Source of the DNA: Nitrososphaerota archaeon
Lineage (GTDB): Archaea > Thermoproteota > Nitrososphaeria > Nitrososphaerales > Nitrosopumilaceae
Direction of reading: 5' to 3'
Assembly (NCBI GenBank): GCA_028867595.1
Contig: JAGWGB010000004.1
Span: forward strand, 1 to 64,000
Length of the DNA: 64,000 nucleotides
This document shows, piece after piece, positions 50,522-59,401 of this stretch (position 1 is the stretch's first letter; every line of letters begins with the position of its first letter). The position numbers and the translations under genes were made by a program. The notes beneath the pieces are model-generated. The model saw only the letters and a program-made list of their open reading frames with translations. It ran no database searches and was not told the origin of the DNA.

Positions 50522-51581
50522 GCTTAAGATAGATCCAAAGTTGTTGGAAGAATTTCTTCAGATGAACAAAAACATCCTGGAAGCGCCAAAGCTTGTTGCT
50601 GCACCTGACGAGATAAGCATGGAGATGACTCCATATGATGTAGTATATACTGAGGGAAAGATGAGACTGCTTCACTTTAACTCTGATGTGAAAAAACAAG
50701 TCAAGACGCCGCTGTTGATAGCATATGCGTTGATCAACCGATATCACATACTGGACATACATCCACAGAAAAGCTGGGTTAGAAACATGTTGGAGCAAGG
50801 TCTTGATGTATACTTGATAGATTGGGGCACGCCGACCAAGATGGATAGGTATCTTGGATTTGATGATTATGTGAACTATTACATGGACAACTGCATCGAT
50901 TTTATTTTGAACGAATCATCAATTGAAAATGTCTCGCTGCAAGGATATTGTACAGGTGGTACACTTGCTACAGTTTACACCGCGCTTCATCCTAAAAAGA
51001 TACGAAACCTTGTTCTTACTGCTCCAGTAATAGATGGGAGCAAGGACAGCACTGTTGTGGCAAATCTTGCAAAGCACATCGATGTTGATATGATGGCAAA
51101 TGTTGTTGGAAACGTTCCGCCTGAATTCATGTATTATGTTTTTTCTATCCTCAAGCCATTTGAGCAAGGTCTTGAAAAATATAACCAGTTTTTCAAGAAC
51201 ATACACAATAAGGAATACGTTGAAAACTTTATTCGTGTGGAAAAATGGCTCAGTGACACGCCTCCAATCCCAGGTGAACTATACAGAGAATGGGTAAAAA
51301 ATGTCTACCAAGACAACCTCTTGATAAGAAACCAGATGAATGTGGCAGGAAGGCAAGTTGACCTCAAAAACATATCCATGCCTGTATTTACGCAGGTTGC
51401 AGTAGGAGACCACCTTGTCTCACCAGAATGCAGCATGCCTATCCATTATGCTGTATCCACAGATGACAAGACATTGAGAATCTACGCTACCGGTCACGTT
51501 GGAATGATAGCAAGTTCGTTTTCTCAGAAAAAGGTATTGCCAGAACTTGGTCTCTGGATAAAAGAAAGGTCGGAAAAATAA
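50511..51581 (+). CDS. phaC: Class III poly(3-hydroxyalkanoate) synthase catalytic subunit
   Basis: The 356-aa alpha/beta-hydrolase-fold polymerase has its nucleophile Cys147 in GYCTGG (lipase box with Cys for Ser), Asp300 in VGDHLVSP and His329 in GHVG. LLIAYALINRYHILDIHPQKSWVRNMLEQGLDVYLIDWG is a PhaC hallmark. It polymerises hydroxyacyl-CoA into PHA. ATG 50511 is chosen because a strong ribosome site (GGAGG, 50498-50502) stands 8 bp before it within phaE. The length fits class III PhaC (about 355). Confidence 0.95.
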   Translation: MTSELKIDPKLLEEFLQMNKNILEAPKLVAAPDEISMEMTPYDVVYTEGKMRLLHFNSDVKKQVKTPLLIAYALINRYHILDIHPQKSWVRNMLEQGLDVYLIDWGTPTKMDRYLGFDDYVNYYMDNCIDFILNESSIENVSLQGYCTGGTLATVYTALHPKKIRNLVLTAPVIDGSKDSTVVANLAKHIDVDMMANVVGNVPPEFMYYVFSILKPFEQGLEKYNQFFKNIHNKEYVENFIRVEKWLSDTPPIPGELYREWVKNVYQDNLLIRNQMNVAGRQVDLKNISMPVFTQVAVGDHLVSPECSMPIHYAVSTDDKTLRIYATGHVGMIASSFSQKKVLPELGLWIKERSEK

Positions 51582-51601
51582 AAAAGGAATTCAGATACCA
51601 A

Positions 51602-52018
51602 CTAGTTTCTTGTTGGTGTCCATGCTGAGAACCATGATTGCAGTATGTTTGCGTTCATATCTGAAAATGCTCGTGTGTTGTCATTGAATGTTTTTACATT
51701 CTGTCTTACTGCATCTATTGTTGCAAGTACTGCTTTGCTTTGAACTGAACTTGTCTTTACTATCTCCTCTGTTGCATCATTTACCGCTTTGAGGTATGCT
51801 GATGGTACGTTCGTAGATAGACCAGTTCTTGATGCGTATTCTTGGTGCATTGAAATTGCATTCTCGATTGTGTTCTTGCATGCTGTTGCATATTCCTGCT
51901 GCAGGTTGGTTACTGCTTGCAAGTACTGTGCTACATTTTTCTCTGCTTCGTCAAAGTATCTATTGACGTTCTGCTTGCATACTGAAAAGATCTCTTTTGT
52001 CTCTGTTGTCTTACTCAC
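51602..52018 (-). CDS. Phasin-like protein (138 aa)
   Basis: A long helical protein: NVNRYFDEAEKNVAQYLQAVTNLQQEYATACKNTIENAISMHQEYA and VKTSSVQSKAVLATIDAVRQNVKTFNDNTRAFSDMNANILQSWFSAW. The pattern matches phasin/PhaP-family granule proteins. Its GTG start overlaps the stop of the upstream AbrB-phasin fusion gene by 4 bp and is preceded by a purine-rich GAGGGGGTGA ribosome site. It converges with phaC. Confidence 0.75.
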   Translation of the reverse strand: MSKTTETKEIFSVCKQNVNRYFDEAEKNVAQYLQAVTNLQQEYATACKNTIENAISMHQEYASRTGLSTNVPSAYLKAVNDATEEIVKTSSVQSKAVLATIDAVRQNVKTFNDNTRAFSDMNANILQSWFSAWTPTRN

Positions 52019-52431
52019 TCTTTCACCCCCTCTTTTCGTTTCTTTCTTTCGACCGGAATCACTATCACCTGGACTAGGTCTTCCTCGTTTACACCAAGAG
52101 CCTCACGTTCGGCCTCTGGTATTGAGATACGACCATTGCTTCCAACTGTTGTCTTGAAAGTGCCCCACGATAACAGCGATGGTAGAAATTGTGATGGATT
52201 GAACAAGTTGTATGCCCCACCTTGCATGTTTGACATGTTTTGTACAAACTCAGATTGGGCCTTGACAGTTTTGTCAGACATCTCTTTTAACATGTTAAGA
52301 GGATTTTGTTGGTGGCTTTTGGCCATCATATCGCCAAACGTCTTCATGAAATCCATCTGTGCCTTTCCGCTTCTCTGTATCCACTCGCGGAACATTTCAG
52401 CAGGATCATATTGGTTGTCATTACCAGTCAT
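52015..52431 (-). CDS. Phasin-like helix fused to an AbrB/SpoVT DNA-binding domain
   Basis: The 138-aa protein has a helical N-terminal part (about 8-70, FREWIQRSGKAQMDFMKTFGDMMAK, MSDKTVKAQSEFVQNMSNM) resembling phasins. A swapped-hairpin AbrB/SpoVT domain (about 91-127) follows, with KTTVGSNGRISIPEAEREALGVNEEDLVQVIVIPV, and the tail is basic. In haloarchaea the AbrB-type PhaR repressor and the phasin PhaP are separate neighbouring genes; here both features are in one chain. The ATG at 52431 is preferred over a long upstream frame overlapping the hydrolase gene. Confidence 0.8.
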   Translation of the reverse strand: MTGNDNQYDPAEMFREWIQRSGKAQMDFMKTFGDMMAKSHQQNPLNMLKEMSDKTVKAQSEFVQNMSNMQGGAYNLFNPSQFLPSLLSWGTFKTTVGSNGRISIPEAEREALGVNEEDLVQVIVIPVERKKRKEGVKE

Positions 52432-52469
52432 TGGTAAATATAACCAATAAATGGTATTTAAATCTGCTG

Positions 52470-53267
52470 CTATTTGACCATGACTAGCCTTGAGCCTAGA
52501 AACTCTAATACTGAATCTGAGAATACGTCTGGAACCTCTACATGCGGCAAGTGGCCACACTCGTCCAGCTCCAAAAACGTGCAGTCCTTGATAGATGATA
52601 CAAATTGGTCTGCATGTTGGATTGGTATTACTTTGTCATGTTTTCCCCACATGACAAGGGTTGGAACCATTATTTTCTTGAGACTTTCTTCTATGTTGGA
52701 ATTTTTGATTCCAAGCACAGACGAGATGAATGCAAGTTTGGCATTTGGCATGGACATTCTTTTTACAAAATCTGAGACAGTAAAGTCGTCTACCGTTCCT
52801 GATCTTGACATCATCTCAAATGCCTCTCTAGCGCTTGTGTGATTGGGATATAGGGCAGCCATCATGTATGCGTCAATTGCGGGAGTGGGAGACTTCATGG
52901 CTCCAGAAGGCGCTACCAACACTATCTTTTCTACGGAATCGTTTATGCTTGCGCAGTGAGCGGCAATCTGTCCTCCAAGCGATGTGCCCACAAGAATTGT
53001 TGACTTGAGGCCAGTACTGTTGATAAAGCCAGAAAGAAACTTGGCGAAAAAATCTATTGTGTAATCCTCTGATGGCTTGTCGCTGTAGCCAAAACCTATC
53101 ATGTCTGGTGCAATAACTCTGTATTTGGAACTAAGACGAGGGATGACTTTGAGCCATCTTTCTGCAGATCCGCCCAATCCGTGGATCAAGATGATCGATT
53201 TATCTGACCTGCCCTCCTCAAGATATCTTATCTTGTGCCCCCAGACCTCTGCAAACTTGGTTTGCAA
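52470..53267 (-). CDS. Alpha/beta hydrolase 2 of the PHA island
   Basis: The 265-aa protein is a paralogue of the 48450 hydrolase (IRYLEEGRSDKSIILIHGLGG, RVIAPDMIGFGYSDKP). Nucleophile Ser96 in GTSLGG, Asp211 (GKHDKVIP) and His239 (ECGHLPHVE) complete the triad. It lies just upstream of the AbrB-phasin fusion in the same direction (about 40 bp). A role in hydroxyalkanoate ester or thioester hydrolysis is suggested by position only. Confidence 0.85.
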   Translation of the reverse strand: MQTKFAEVWGHKIRYLEEGRSDKSIILIHGLGGSAERWLKVIPRLSSKYRVIAPDMIGFGYSDKPSEDYTIDFFAKFLSGFINSTGLKSTILVGTSLGGQIAAHCASINDSVEKIVLVAPSGAMKSPTPAIDAYMMAALYPNHTSAREAFEMMSRSGTVDDFTVSDFVKRMSMPNAKLAFISSVLGIKNSNIEESLKKIMVPTLVMWGKHDKVIPIQHADQFVSSIKDCTFLELDECGHLPHVEVPDVFSDSVLEFLGSRLVMVK

Positions 53268-53343
53268 CTATATCTACGGATAAAACATCGATGATAAGTC
53301 TTTTTCGTTATAATCCTTTGACACAGTGTAAATTGTCTTTGGT

Positions 53344-54435
53344 CTATCCGCTTCTAGCAAGTGCCTCTTTTGCGTCCCTTTCGCCCCTATCTATCAATTC
53401 TTTGATTGTGGCAAGCGAAAAGTCGGCATCTTCGAAGAGAAAATGGATATGTTCACGGCGCTGTATCCTAATTATTTGATCTATTATTCCGCCACGGTCA
53501 GAGGCAAGTTTTTGGTATTCTTTCTCAAGTTGTCCAAGCCTTGACTTTGCCTTTTCGTCAAGTGATGATGTGGTAAGTATGTCATGCATCTCGCGTATTA
53601 TCTTGAGGTAGCGCGTCACTATCTTTGACATGTGTACGTTATGCTCTGTCTTGTCAGCGTACATAATGTCCCTTGCTCTGTGCCACACCTCGAACATGTT
53701 GTTTGGAATCTCGTGCTGGTCTCTTGGAAATAGGTCTACGACGTATACTTTTTTATCATACTTTGGAGACGCGTTGATTACTTCACGCAGAGGAGTGTTG
53801 CTCAAAAGCGTCCCATCCCAAAGGTACTTTCCGCTCTTCTGTGTCCATGCTATGCCATAGAATGGATATCCTGCACTTGCAAGTACATGCTCTGCCTCGA
53901 TTTTGTCATACTTGCTGTCAAAGACAGAAGGCTTTGCATTCTGAATGTCAGTTGATGAAACTATCAATCTTGGCTTTTTTGGATCCTGAATTTTTTGAAA
54001 ATCGACATATTGGTTTAGTGTGTTTTTGAGTGGCGTTATATCATACAAGTACTGCCAAAAATATGGTGTAAAATAGTCTGGGCTTGGCAAGAACCATCTT
54101 GGAAAAAACGCCTTGGGGTTTCCAAAAATAGCGGAATAGGCTGATGCAAAGTATGGTCTAATCTCATCAGGCAGTCCGGGAGGCGTGACACCCTCTGACA
54201 AGTCAAGCCAAAACTCTTCTAGCGCTCTTGCGGGTTCGTCACTCTTACTTCCAGTGATGATTGATGCATTGATTGCACCAATTGAGGTTCCGGCAACAAT
54301 ATCAAACTTGATTCCATGTCTATCCAATGCCTTGTAAACTCCACATTCGTAGGCACCAAGAGACCCGCCTCCTTGCAAAATAAGAACTGTCTCAAAATGT
54401 AACGACTGTTTTTCTTTGGAAGAAAGAGACTGCAT
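53344..54435 (-). CDS. Patatin-like phospholipase (DUF3734-type)
   Basis: The 363-aa lipase has the oxyanion GGGSLGAYE (residues 22-30), nucleophile Ser51 in GTSIGAIN and Asp207 in DGTLLSNTPL. A C-terminal extension after the patatin domain (about 250-363) contains VWHRARDIMYADKTEHN, as in the DUF3734 subgroup often found beside PHB and acetoacetate genes. It could act on granule lipid or PHA itself. The divergent gene is the semialdehyde dehydrogenase. Confidence 0.88.
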   Translation of the reverse strand: MQSLSSKEKQSLHFETVLILQGGGSLGAYECGVYKALDRHGIKFDIVAGTSIGAINASIITGSKSDEPARALEEFWLDLSEGVTPPGLPDEIRPYFASAYSAIFGNPKAFFPRWFLPSPDYFTPYFWQYLYDITPLKNTLNQYVDFQKIQDPKKPRLIVSSTDIQNAKPSVFDSKYDKIEAEHVLASAGYPFYGIAWTQKSGKYLWDGTLLSNTPLREVINASPKYDKKVYVVDLFPRDQHEIPNNMFEVWHRARDIMYADKTEHNVHMSKIVTRYLKIIREMHDILTTSSLDEKAKSRLGQLEKEYQKLASDRGGIIDQIIRIQRREHIHFLFEDADFSLATIKELIDRGERDAKEALARSG

Positions 54436-54543
54436 CTGGCATTCAATTCTTTATCAAAATATTAAAAGCTTTGAAAGATTGCAAATTATTCATTTGCACG
54501 GTGCACTTGGAAGATTATATACCTGACTTTGTCTTATCTCTGT

Positions 54544-55929
54544 ATGGCAATCACAACAATCAACCCTGCAACAGAACAAGTACTTGCACATTATGATGTG
54601 ATAAAAAAAGAAGAACTTGACAAAAAAATAGAAAACGCAAAAAAGACGTTTTCTAGCTGGAAAGCAGATATCAAAAAAAGATCAGATTTTCTTAACATAT
54701 TTGCAGACACTCTTCGAAAGAACAAGCAACACCTTGCACTTACTGCAACAAAAGAGATGGGAAAAGCAATCAAAGAATCTCTCTCTGAAGTTGAAAAGTG
54801 TGCATGGGTGATGGAGTTTTATGCAGACAACGGTGCGACGTTTCTTCATGACGAATCGATAAACACGGATGCTCGAAAGAGCTTTATCGCATTTGAGCCA
54901 GTAGGTGTAATAGGAAGTATAATGCCGTGGAACTTTCCATACTGGCAGGCCTTGAGATTTGCTGCACCATCTCTGATGGCAGGAAATACTGTGGTGCTAA
55001 AACCTGCAAGTGCAACAATGCAATGCGGTATCGAAATTGAGAACATGTTTCAGAAAGCGGGATTGCCACAAGGCGTTTTTCAGACAGCAATTGCAGATTC
55101 TGTCATGGCAGAACAACTCATAGACTCTGTCAATGCAGTAACATTTACGGGAAGTAATGTGGCAGGCGCCAAAGTTGGACAACGGGCAACATCACAGGTG
55201 AAAAAATGTGTCTTGGAGCTTGGGGGCAGCGATCCCTTCATTGTATGTCATGACGCTGACGTGGAAAAGGCATCTGCTGGAGCAGTAAAAGGGAGATTTA
55301 TCAACTGTGGGCAAAGCTGTATTGCATCAAAGAGGTTTTTTGTAACAAAAAATCTTGCCAAAGAATTTATCGAAAAGTTTGTGCAAAAAACAGAAAAACT
55401 TCGTGTCGGGGATCCAATGTCTGAAGATACTGACATGGGACCAATGGTAAATTCTGCAGGACTAGAAAAGATTGAAGCACTTGTCAAGGACGCCGTAGAC
55501 AAGGGAGCTGAGATACTCACTGGCGGGAAGAGGCTTGGTACAAAGGGATATTTTTTCAGCCCCACCATACTTGGAAACGTCACACCAAAGATGCGCATAG
55601 CACAAGAAGAAGCGTTTGGGCCTGTTGCGCCAGTTACAGTTGTGGAGGACGAGATGCACGCGATAAAGTTTGCAAACGAGTCGCAGTATGGGCTTGGTGC
55701 AAGCATATGGACACAGGATCTTGCCAATGCAGACAAACTATCAAGAATGGTCGAGTCTGGAATCATAACTGTAAACAACGTAGTCATATCTGATCCTAGA
55801 ATACCGTTTGGCGGAGTAAAACAGAGCGGCTTTGGGCGAGAACTATCAAGATACGGGATGCTGGAGTTTGTCAACATCAAGTCTGTTCGATTCTATGACA
55901 ACTTGACGGTACAACACCATGTAGAATGA
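54544..55929 (+). CDS. Succinate-semialdehyde-type aldehyde dehydrogenase
   Basis: The 461-aa ALDH has INPATEQ near the start, MPWNFPYWQ, TFTGSNVAGAKVG (cofactor loop), catalytic Glu in LELGGSDPF, Cys in GQSCIASKR, and EEAFGPVAPV and PFGGVKQSGFGRELS toward the end. The GKAIKES and NFPYWQ text fits NAD(P)-dependent succinate-semialdehyde or short-chain aldehyde dehydrogenases (GabD/YneI). In this lineage it could interconvert succinate semialdehyde, an intermediate of the hydroxypropionate/hydroxybutyrate cycle. ATG 54544 is preferred over TTG 54529. Confidence 0.88.
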   Translation: MAITTINPATEQVLAHYDVIKKEELDKKIENAKKTFSSWKADIKKRSDFLNIFADTLRKNKQHLALTATKEMGKAIKESLSEVEKCAWVMEFYADNGATFLHDESINTDARKSFIAFEPVGVIGSIMPWNFPYWQALRFAAPSLMAGNTVVLKPASATMQCGIEIENMFQKAGLPQGVFQTAIADSVMAEQLIDSVNAVTFTGSNVAGAKVGQRATSQVKKCVLELGGSDPFIVCHDADVEKASAGAVKGRFINCGQSCIASKRFFVTKNLAKEFIEKFVQKTEKLRVGDPMSEDTDMGPMVNSAGLEKIEALVKDAVDKGAEILTGGKRLGTKGYFFSPTILGNVTPKMRIAQEEAFGPVAPVTVVEDEMHAIKFANESQYGLGASIWTQDLANADKLSRMVESGIITVNNVVISDPRIPFGGVKQSGFGRELSRYGMLEFVNIKSVRFYDNLTVQHHVE

Positions 55930-56017
55930 TCTTTTCGCAAACCTCTTAGATTTATCATTGCAAGCTAGTGCACCAAATTGCATGCATCTTTTAGTACAAT
56001 AATGACCATATTAGTTC

Positions 56018-56419
56018 ATGGAAGAAAAAGATCTGGAACACCACATTAGTTCATTGCTAAAATATGATTTGAAGTATGTCGGAGTGATAAACTCTCAAGG
56101 GCGAATGATTGAACATGCGTCAAAAGATCTTATCATAAGTCCTGAAAAACTTGAGATGCTTTGCATGGGGATAAGGTTGCAACACTCGATGCAATCAGAC
56201 TTTGATGATGACCTTGGGGCAGTAAGCTATGTTGTAACTGAGAGGCGAAATCTCAAGTTTGTATCAATGCCAGTATCAAGAGATGTCTTGTTTGCCATTG
56301 CTCAAAAGGGAACAGACCACAGTAAGTTGGTTCGCAAAGTATACTCAAAGCAATTCTTTGATGTGTTGAAAAATCACCTAGACAAATACAACATGGTTGC
56401 AGTTGGAATGAGAATCTGA
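56018..56419 (+). CDS. DUF6659-like protein 3 (133 aa)
   Basis: LKYVGVINSQGRMIEHASKDL, then LEMLCMGIRLQHSMQSDFDDDLGAVSYVVTERRNLKFVSMPV and a C-terminal helix. The same layout appears in the 30339 and 30731 proteins, making a paralogous family of three here. It is 89 bp downstream of the semialdehyde dehydrogenase. Function unknown. Confidence 0.75.
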   Translation: MEEKDLEHHISSLLKYDLKYVGVINSQGRMIEHASKDLIISPEKLEMLCMGIRLQHSMQSDFDDDLGAVSYVVTERRNLKFVSMPVSRDVLFAIAQKGTDHSKLVRKVYSKQFFDVLKNHLDKYNMVAVGMRI

Positions 56420-56514
56420 TTGCCTGAAAACTCCTCGATATCACTAGAGACGCTATAAAAATACGCAAGAACCCAGTTACGCAATCTTAATCAGTACGAA
56501 TCAAGCCAAACTGC

Positions 56515-57072
56515 ATGATGGACAATGAATCTACAATTGAGAAGAATAGAACAGTCACATTTAGAATCGACAAGAATGTCCTTGACAAGATAAAATCTCA
56601 CGCAACATTTGAGAGGATAACCCTCAATGCACTAGTAAACCAGCTGCTGGCACATGCGGTGGACTGGGATCTTGTTGCAACCAAGTCTGGATGGATTCCT
56701 GTGCCAAAAGCACTGCTCATGTCGTGGTTTGACAAACTTGATGAAAAGGAGATTCAAAGCATTGCAGAAGAAAAGGGAAAACTTGTCTCAAGAGACATGC
56801 TGTATACTATGAAAGGAAAATACGGTATATGGGAATGGATATCTATACTACGTGGACGGGCAAAAGCCGCAGGGTTTAGCTTTACGCAAATCGATGACAA
56901 AAACGATGTCAAGTTCATCATGAGGCATGACATGGGCATCAAGTGGTCTAAACACTTCAAATCATTTTACGAATCTGCATTCAAGGAACTTGGGTGTGCA
57001 GTAAAGTTTGATCTAACAGAAAACACAATCGTCTACAAGCTTGACAAAAAATATGTACAACACGATGATTGA
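56515..57072 (+). CDS. Ribbon-helix-helix-like protein (185 aa)
   Basis: The N-terminal 45 residues read RTVTFRIDKNVLDKIKSHATFERITLNALVNQLLAHAVDWD, a classic ribbon-helix-helix (strand VTFRID, helices). The remaining 140 residues (GWIPVPKALLMSWFDKLDEKEIQSIAEEKG... ) form an unknown domain. Its stop overlaps the frame of the malic enzyme gene, so it may regulate or be co-transcribed with it. Possibly a DNA-binding regulator. Confidence 0.7.
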   Translation: MMDNESTIEKNRTVTFRIDKNVLDKIKSHATFERITLNALVNQLLAHAVDWDLVATKSGWIPVPKALLMSWFDKLDEKEIQSIAEEKGKLVSRDMLYTMKGKYGIWEWISILRGRAKAAGFSFTQIDDKNDVKFIMRHDMGIKWSKHFKSFYESAFKELGCAVKFDLTENTIVYKLDKKYVQHDD

Positions 57073-57092
57073 AGGAATCCAAATGTGTTAGT

Positions 57093-58259
57093 ATGACATA
57101 CGACAAAAACTCAAAAAAAGCAATCAAACTGCATGAAAAATTACGTGGAAAAATCGTCGTTACCGGAAAAATAAGGAACCTAAAGTCTGGTGAGATAAAG
57201 CTAATCTATACTCCTGGAGTTGCAGCAGTCTGCGAGGAGATATATCGGCACCCGGAAAAAAAATACGACCTTACATCAAAGGGAAACAACGTGGCAATTG
57301 TAACCGATGGAACTAGAATACTTGGGCTTGGAAACATCGGGCCGTATGCATCACTTCCAGTAATGGAAGGCAAGGCAGTGCTATACCAGGAGTTTGGTCA
57401 AGTGAGTGCCTTTCCAATTTGTCTTAACACTACAAAAAAAGATGAGATTGTTGCCACAATAAAGGCAATAGAGCCTGCATTTGGGGCAATAAACCTAGAA
57501 GACATTGAATCGCCAAAGGTGCTTGAAATATCTGACGAACTTGATAGACTGCTTTCCATACCAGTATTTCATGACGACAGGCATGGCACGTCAGTTGTGG
57601 TCTTGTCTGCACTGATAAACTCGCTAAAACTTGTCAAAAAACAACTTGCTACAATTAGAATCGTTGTTGCGGGGGCTGGCTCTGCAGGATATGGAATCTG
57701 CAAACTACTTGTAGCCGCAGGATGCAAAAACATCCTTGTCACAGACTCTAATGGGATAATCTACAAGGGGCGACCTGGGGATATGAACAAGTACAAAAAT
57801 GAACTTGCAAGCATTACCAACCCAAAAAAGGAAAAGGGATTGCTGCGCGATGCAATGCAGGGCGCCGACGTTTTCATAGGTGTCTCTGGAAAAAATAACT
57901 TGGTGACTCCGGCAATGGTAAAAGAGATGAACGACAAGTCGATAATTTTTGCATTGACAAATCCAGACCCTGAGATAAAGCCTGAGCTTGCTAAAAAAGC
58001 AGGTGCAAGGATTGTGGCAACTGGAAGTTACCTGTATCCAAACAAGGTCAATAATGCCCTTGTCTTTCCGCATATAATGCGGGCAATACTTGACAAGAAA
58101 ATAAAAAAGATAACAATGGAGCTATTGCTTGCCACTGCAAGAGCGATATCTGATACGGTTCCAGACAAAAAGCTGCACTATGAGAACATAATACCTGACA
58201 TGTATGACAAAAGAATACAGAAAAACATTGCAAAGGCACTATCAAGGCTGAAAAAATAA
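57093..58259 (+). CDS. NAD(P)-dependent malic enzyme
   Basis: The 388-aa enzyme has the malic motif IKLIYTPGVAAVCEEIY, the LGNIGPYASLPVMEGKAVLYQEFG block, the metal ligands in NLEDIESP and FHDDRHGTSVV, and the Rossmann GAGSAGYGI. The usual TGRSDYPNQ near the end reads TGSYLYPNKVNN. It oxidatively decarboxylates malate to pyruvate with NAD or NADP. ATG 57093 is used; TTG 57069 would add 8 residues overlapping the previous gene. Confidence 0.9.
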   Translation: MTYDKNSKKAIKLHEKLRGKIVVTGKIRNLKSGEIKLIYTPGVAAVCEEIYRHPEKKYDLTSKGNNVAIVTDGTRILGLGNIGPYASLPVMEGKAVLYQEFGQVSAFPICLNTTKKDEIVATIKAIEPAFGAINLEDIESPKVLEISDELDRLLSIPVFHDDRHGTSVVVLSALINSLKLVKKQLATIRIVVAGAGSAGYGICKLLVAAGCKNILVTDSNGIIYKGRPGDMNKYKNELASITNPKKEKGLLRDAMQGADVFIGVSGKNNLVTPAMVKEMNDKSIIFALTNPDPEIKPELAKKAGARIVATGSYLYPNKVNNALVFPHIMRAILDKKIKKITMELLLATARAISDTVPDKKLHYENIIPDMYDKRIQKNIAKALSRLKK

Positions 58260-58287
58260 CAAATCCGTATTTTTCGTGCAAAAATAC

Positions 58288-59097
58288 TTACTGTCTGTTT
58301 TCAACTACTAGCAAAGTATTCTGGTCTTTCCACGTTATTTTGTCCAGATCATTGTAATGATTCAGTATGTTTTGCACAAACTTGTGCAATGCATCTTTGA
58401 ACTCATGCCTTTTGTATAGCCTAAAAGTAGAATAATGGTGATTTTTTGCTTGTTCCACAAGTCTTTCAAGAGGATACACTCTGTTGTGTTCAAACAGCTT
58501 TACTGAATTGATGTTGAGATTAGGGTCTTTTTCAAAGGCCGACTTTAATTCTTCCAACTCATACAACCTACTTTCCTTTTTGGTAAACGAAGGAAAATGC
58601 ATTCCCCAAATAGTTTTTGCGTTCTGGTCACGCAACCTAGTATAAACAAATAACTTGCCATTATTTTTCAATATTCTTGAAGATTCTCTTAGAAAGTCTG
58701 GGAGGGGAAAATGATGTATTGCATTAAAAGACATGACGCAGTCAAGTGAATCTGTCTGTAGTGGTATTCTATGTGAGTCGCTGTGGATGGGAGTGAAATT
58801 TGTTATGTTGTGTTTTGCAAAGTCTTCTTTTAGATGGTGAAGCATCTCCTCGTTGTTATCAACGCAGAATAAATGGCATTTTTCTCCAAGCTGTTCTACA
58901 AATTTGAGGCTATATCTGCCTGTCCCGCATCCAATGTCAGCAGCTTGTATATTTTGAAGATTTTTTATCTTGTTTGTAATATGTAACAAGGGGCCAAGAT
59001 CTGTAGTCCTCAATTCCTTGTATCTTGGGGCAATGTGTAAAAAATGATCATGCATTTTATCTAACATTGAATTCTTTTTACCCCTTGAAATTTTCAT
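58288..59097 (-). CDS. Class I SAM-dependent methyltransferase
   Basis: The 269-aa enzyme has motif I AADIGCGTGRY (about 56-66), motif II HLFCVDNNEEML and post-motif MSFNAIHHFPLPDFLRESSRILKNNGKLFVYTRL typical of UbiE/Coq5/biotin-type methyltransferases. Substrate unknown. Its ATG is part of KISRGKKN; the promoter region is about 140 bp. Confidence 0.88.
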   Translation of the reverse strand: MKISRGKKNSMLDKMHDHFLHIAPRYKELRTTDLGPLLHITNKIKNLQNIQAADIGCGTGRYSLKFVEQLGEKCHLFCVDNNEEMLHHLKEDFAKHNITNFTPIHSDSHRIPLQTDSLDCVMSFNAIHHFPLPDFLRESSRILKNNGKLFVYTRLRDQNAKTIWGMHFPSFTKKESRLYELEELKSAFEKDPNLNINSVKLFEHNRVYPLERLVEQAKNHHYSTFRLYKRHEFKDALHKFVQNILNHYNDLDKITWKDQNTLLVVENRQ

Positions 59098-59234
59098 TAG
59101 GTTTGTAACAATTTTATAATTTTAAAATTTTGCCCAAAACAGATAAAAATCATGAATGCCAAAAAGTGAGAAACATAACATCTGTGATAATGTGAAATAC
59201 CTTAAAATAGAATTTTTACTCATTTCTGTTATCT

Positions 59235-59390
59235 ATGGCGGGTTTTGAGAAGAACTGTCCAATATGCGATAAAAAATTCACCAGTCTTCTAGAATACACG
59301 ACACATCTTGGAAATGACCACAAAGACATTCCAGTTGAGAGGATACTGAAGATGGACAAGGAAGACAAGTGGAGTATGGCAGAAAAATAG
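59235..59390 (+). CDS. Small C2H2 zinc-finger protein (51 aa)
   Basis: MAGFEKNCPICDKKFTSLLEYTTHLGNDHKD gives CxxC followed by HxxxxxH at C2H2 spacing. A charged helix ends the protein. A TATA-like CTTAAAATAG (59200-59209) about 27 bp upstream supports the start. It is the intact counterpart of the frameshifted gene at 9361. Such mini zinc fingers are common in Thaumarchaeota and may bind nucleic acid or protein. Confidence 0.7.
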   Translation: MAGFEKNCPICDKKFTSLLEYTTHLGNDHKDIPVERILKMDKEDKWSMAEK

Positions 59391-59401
59391 ATTTTTTGGG
59401 T

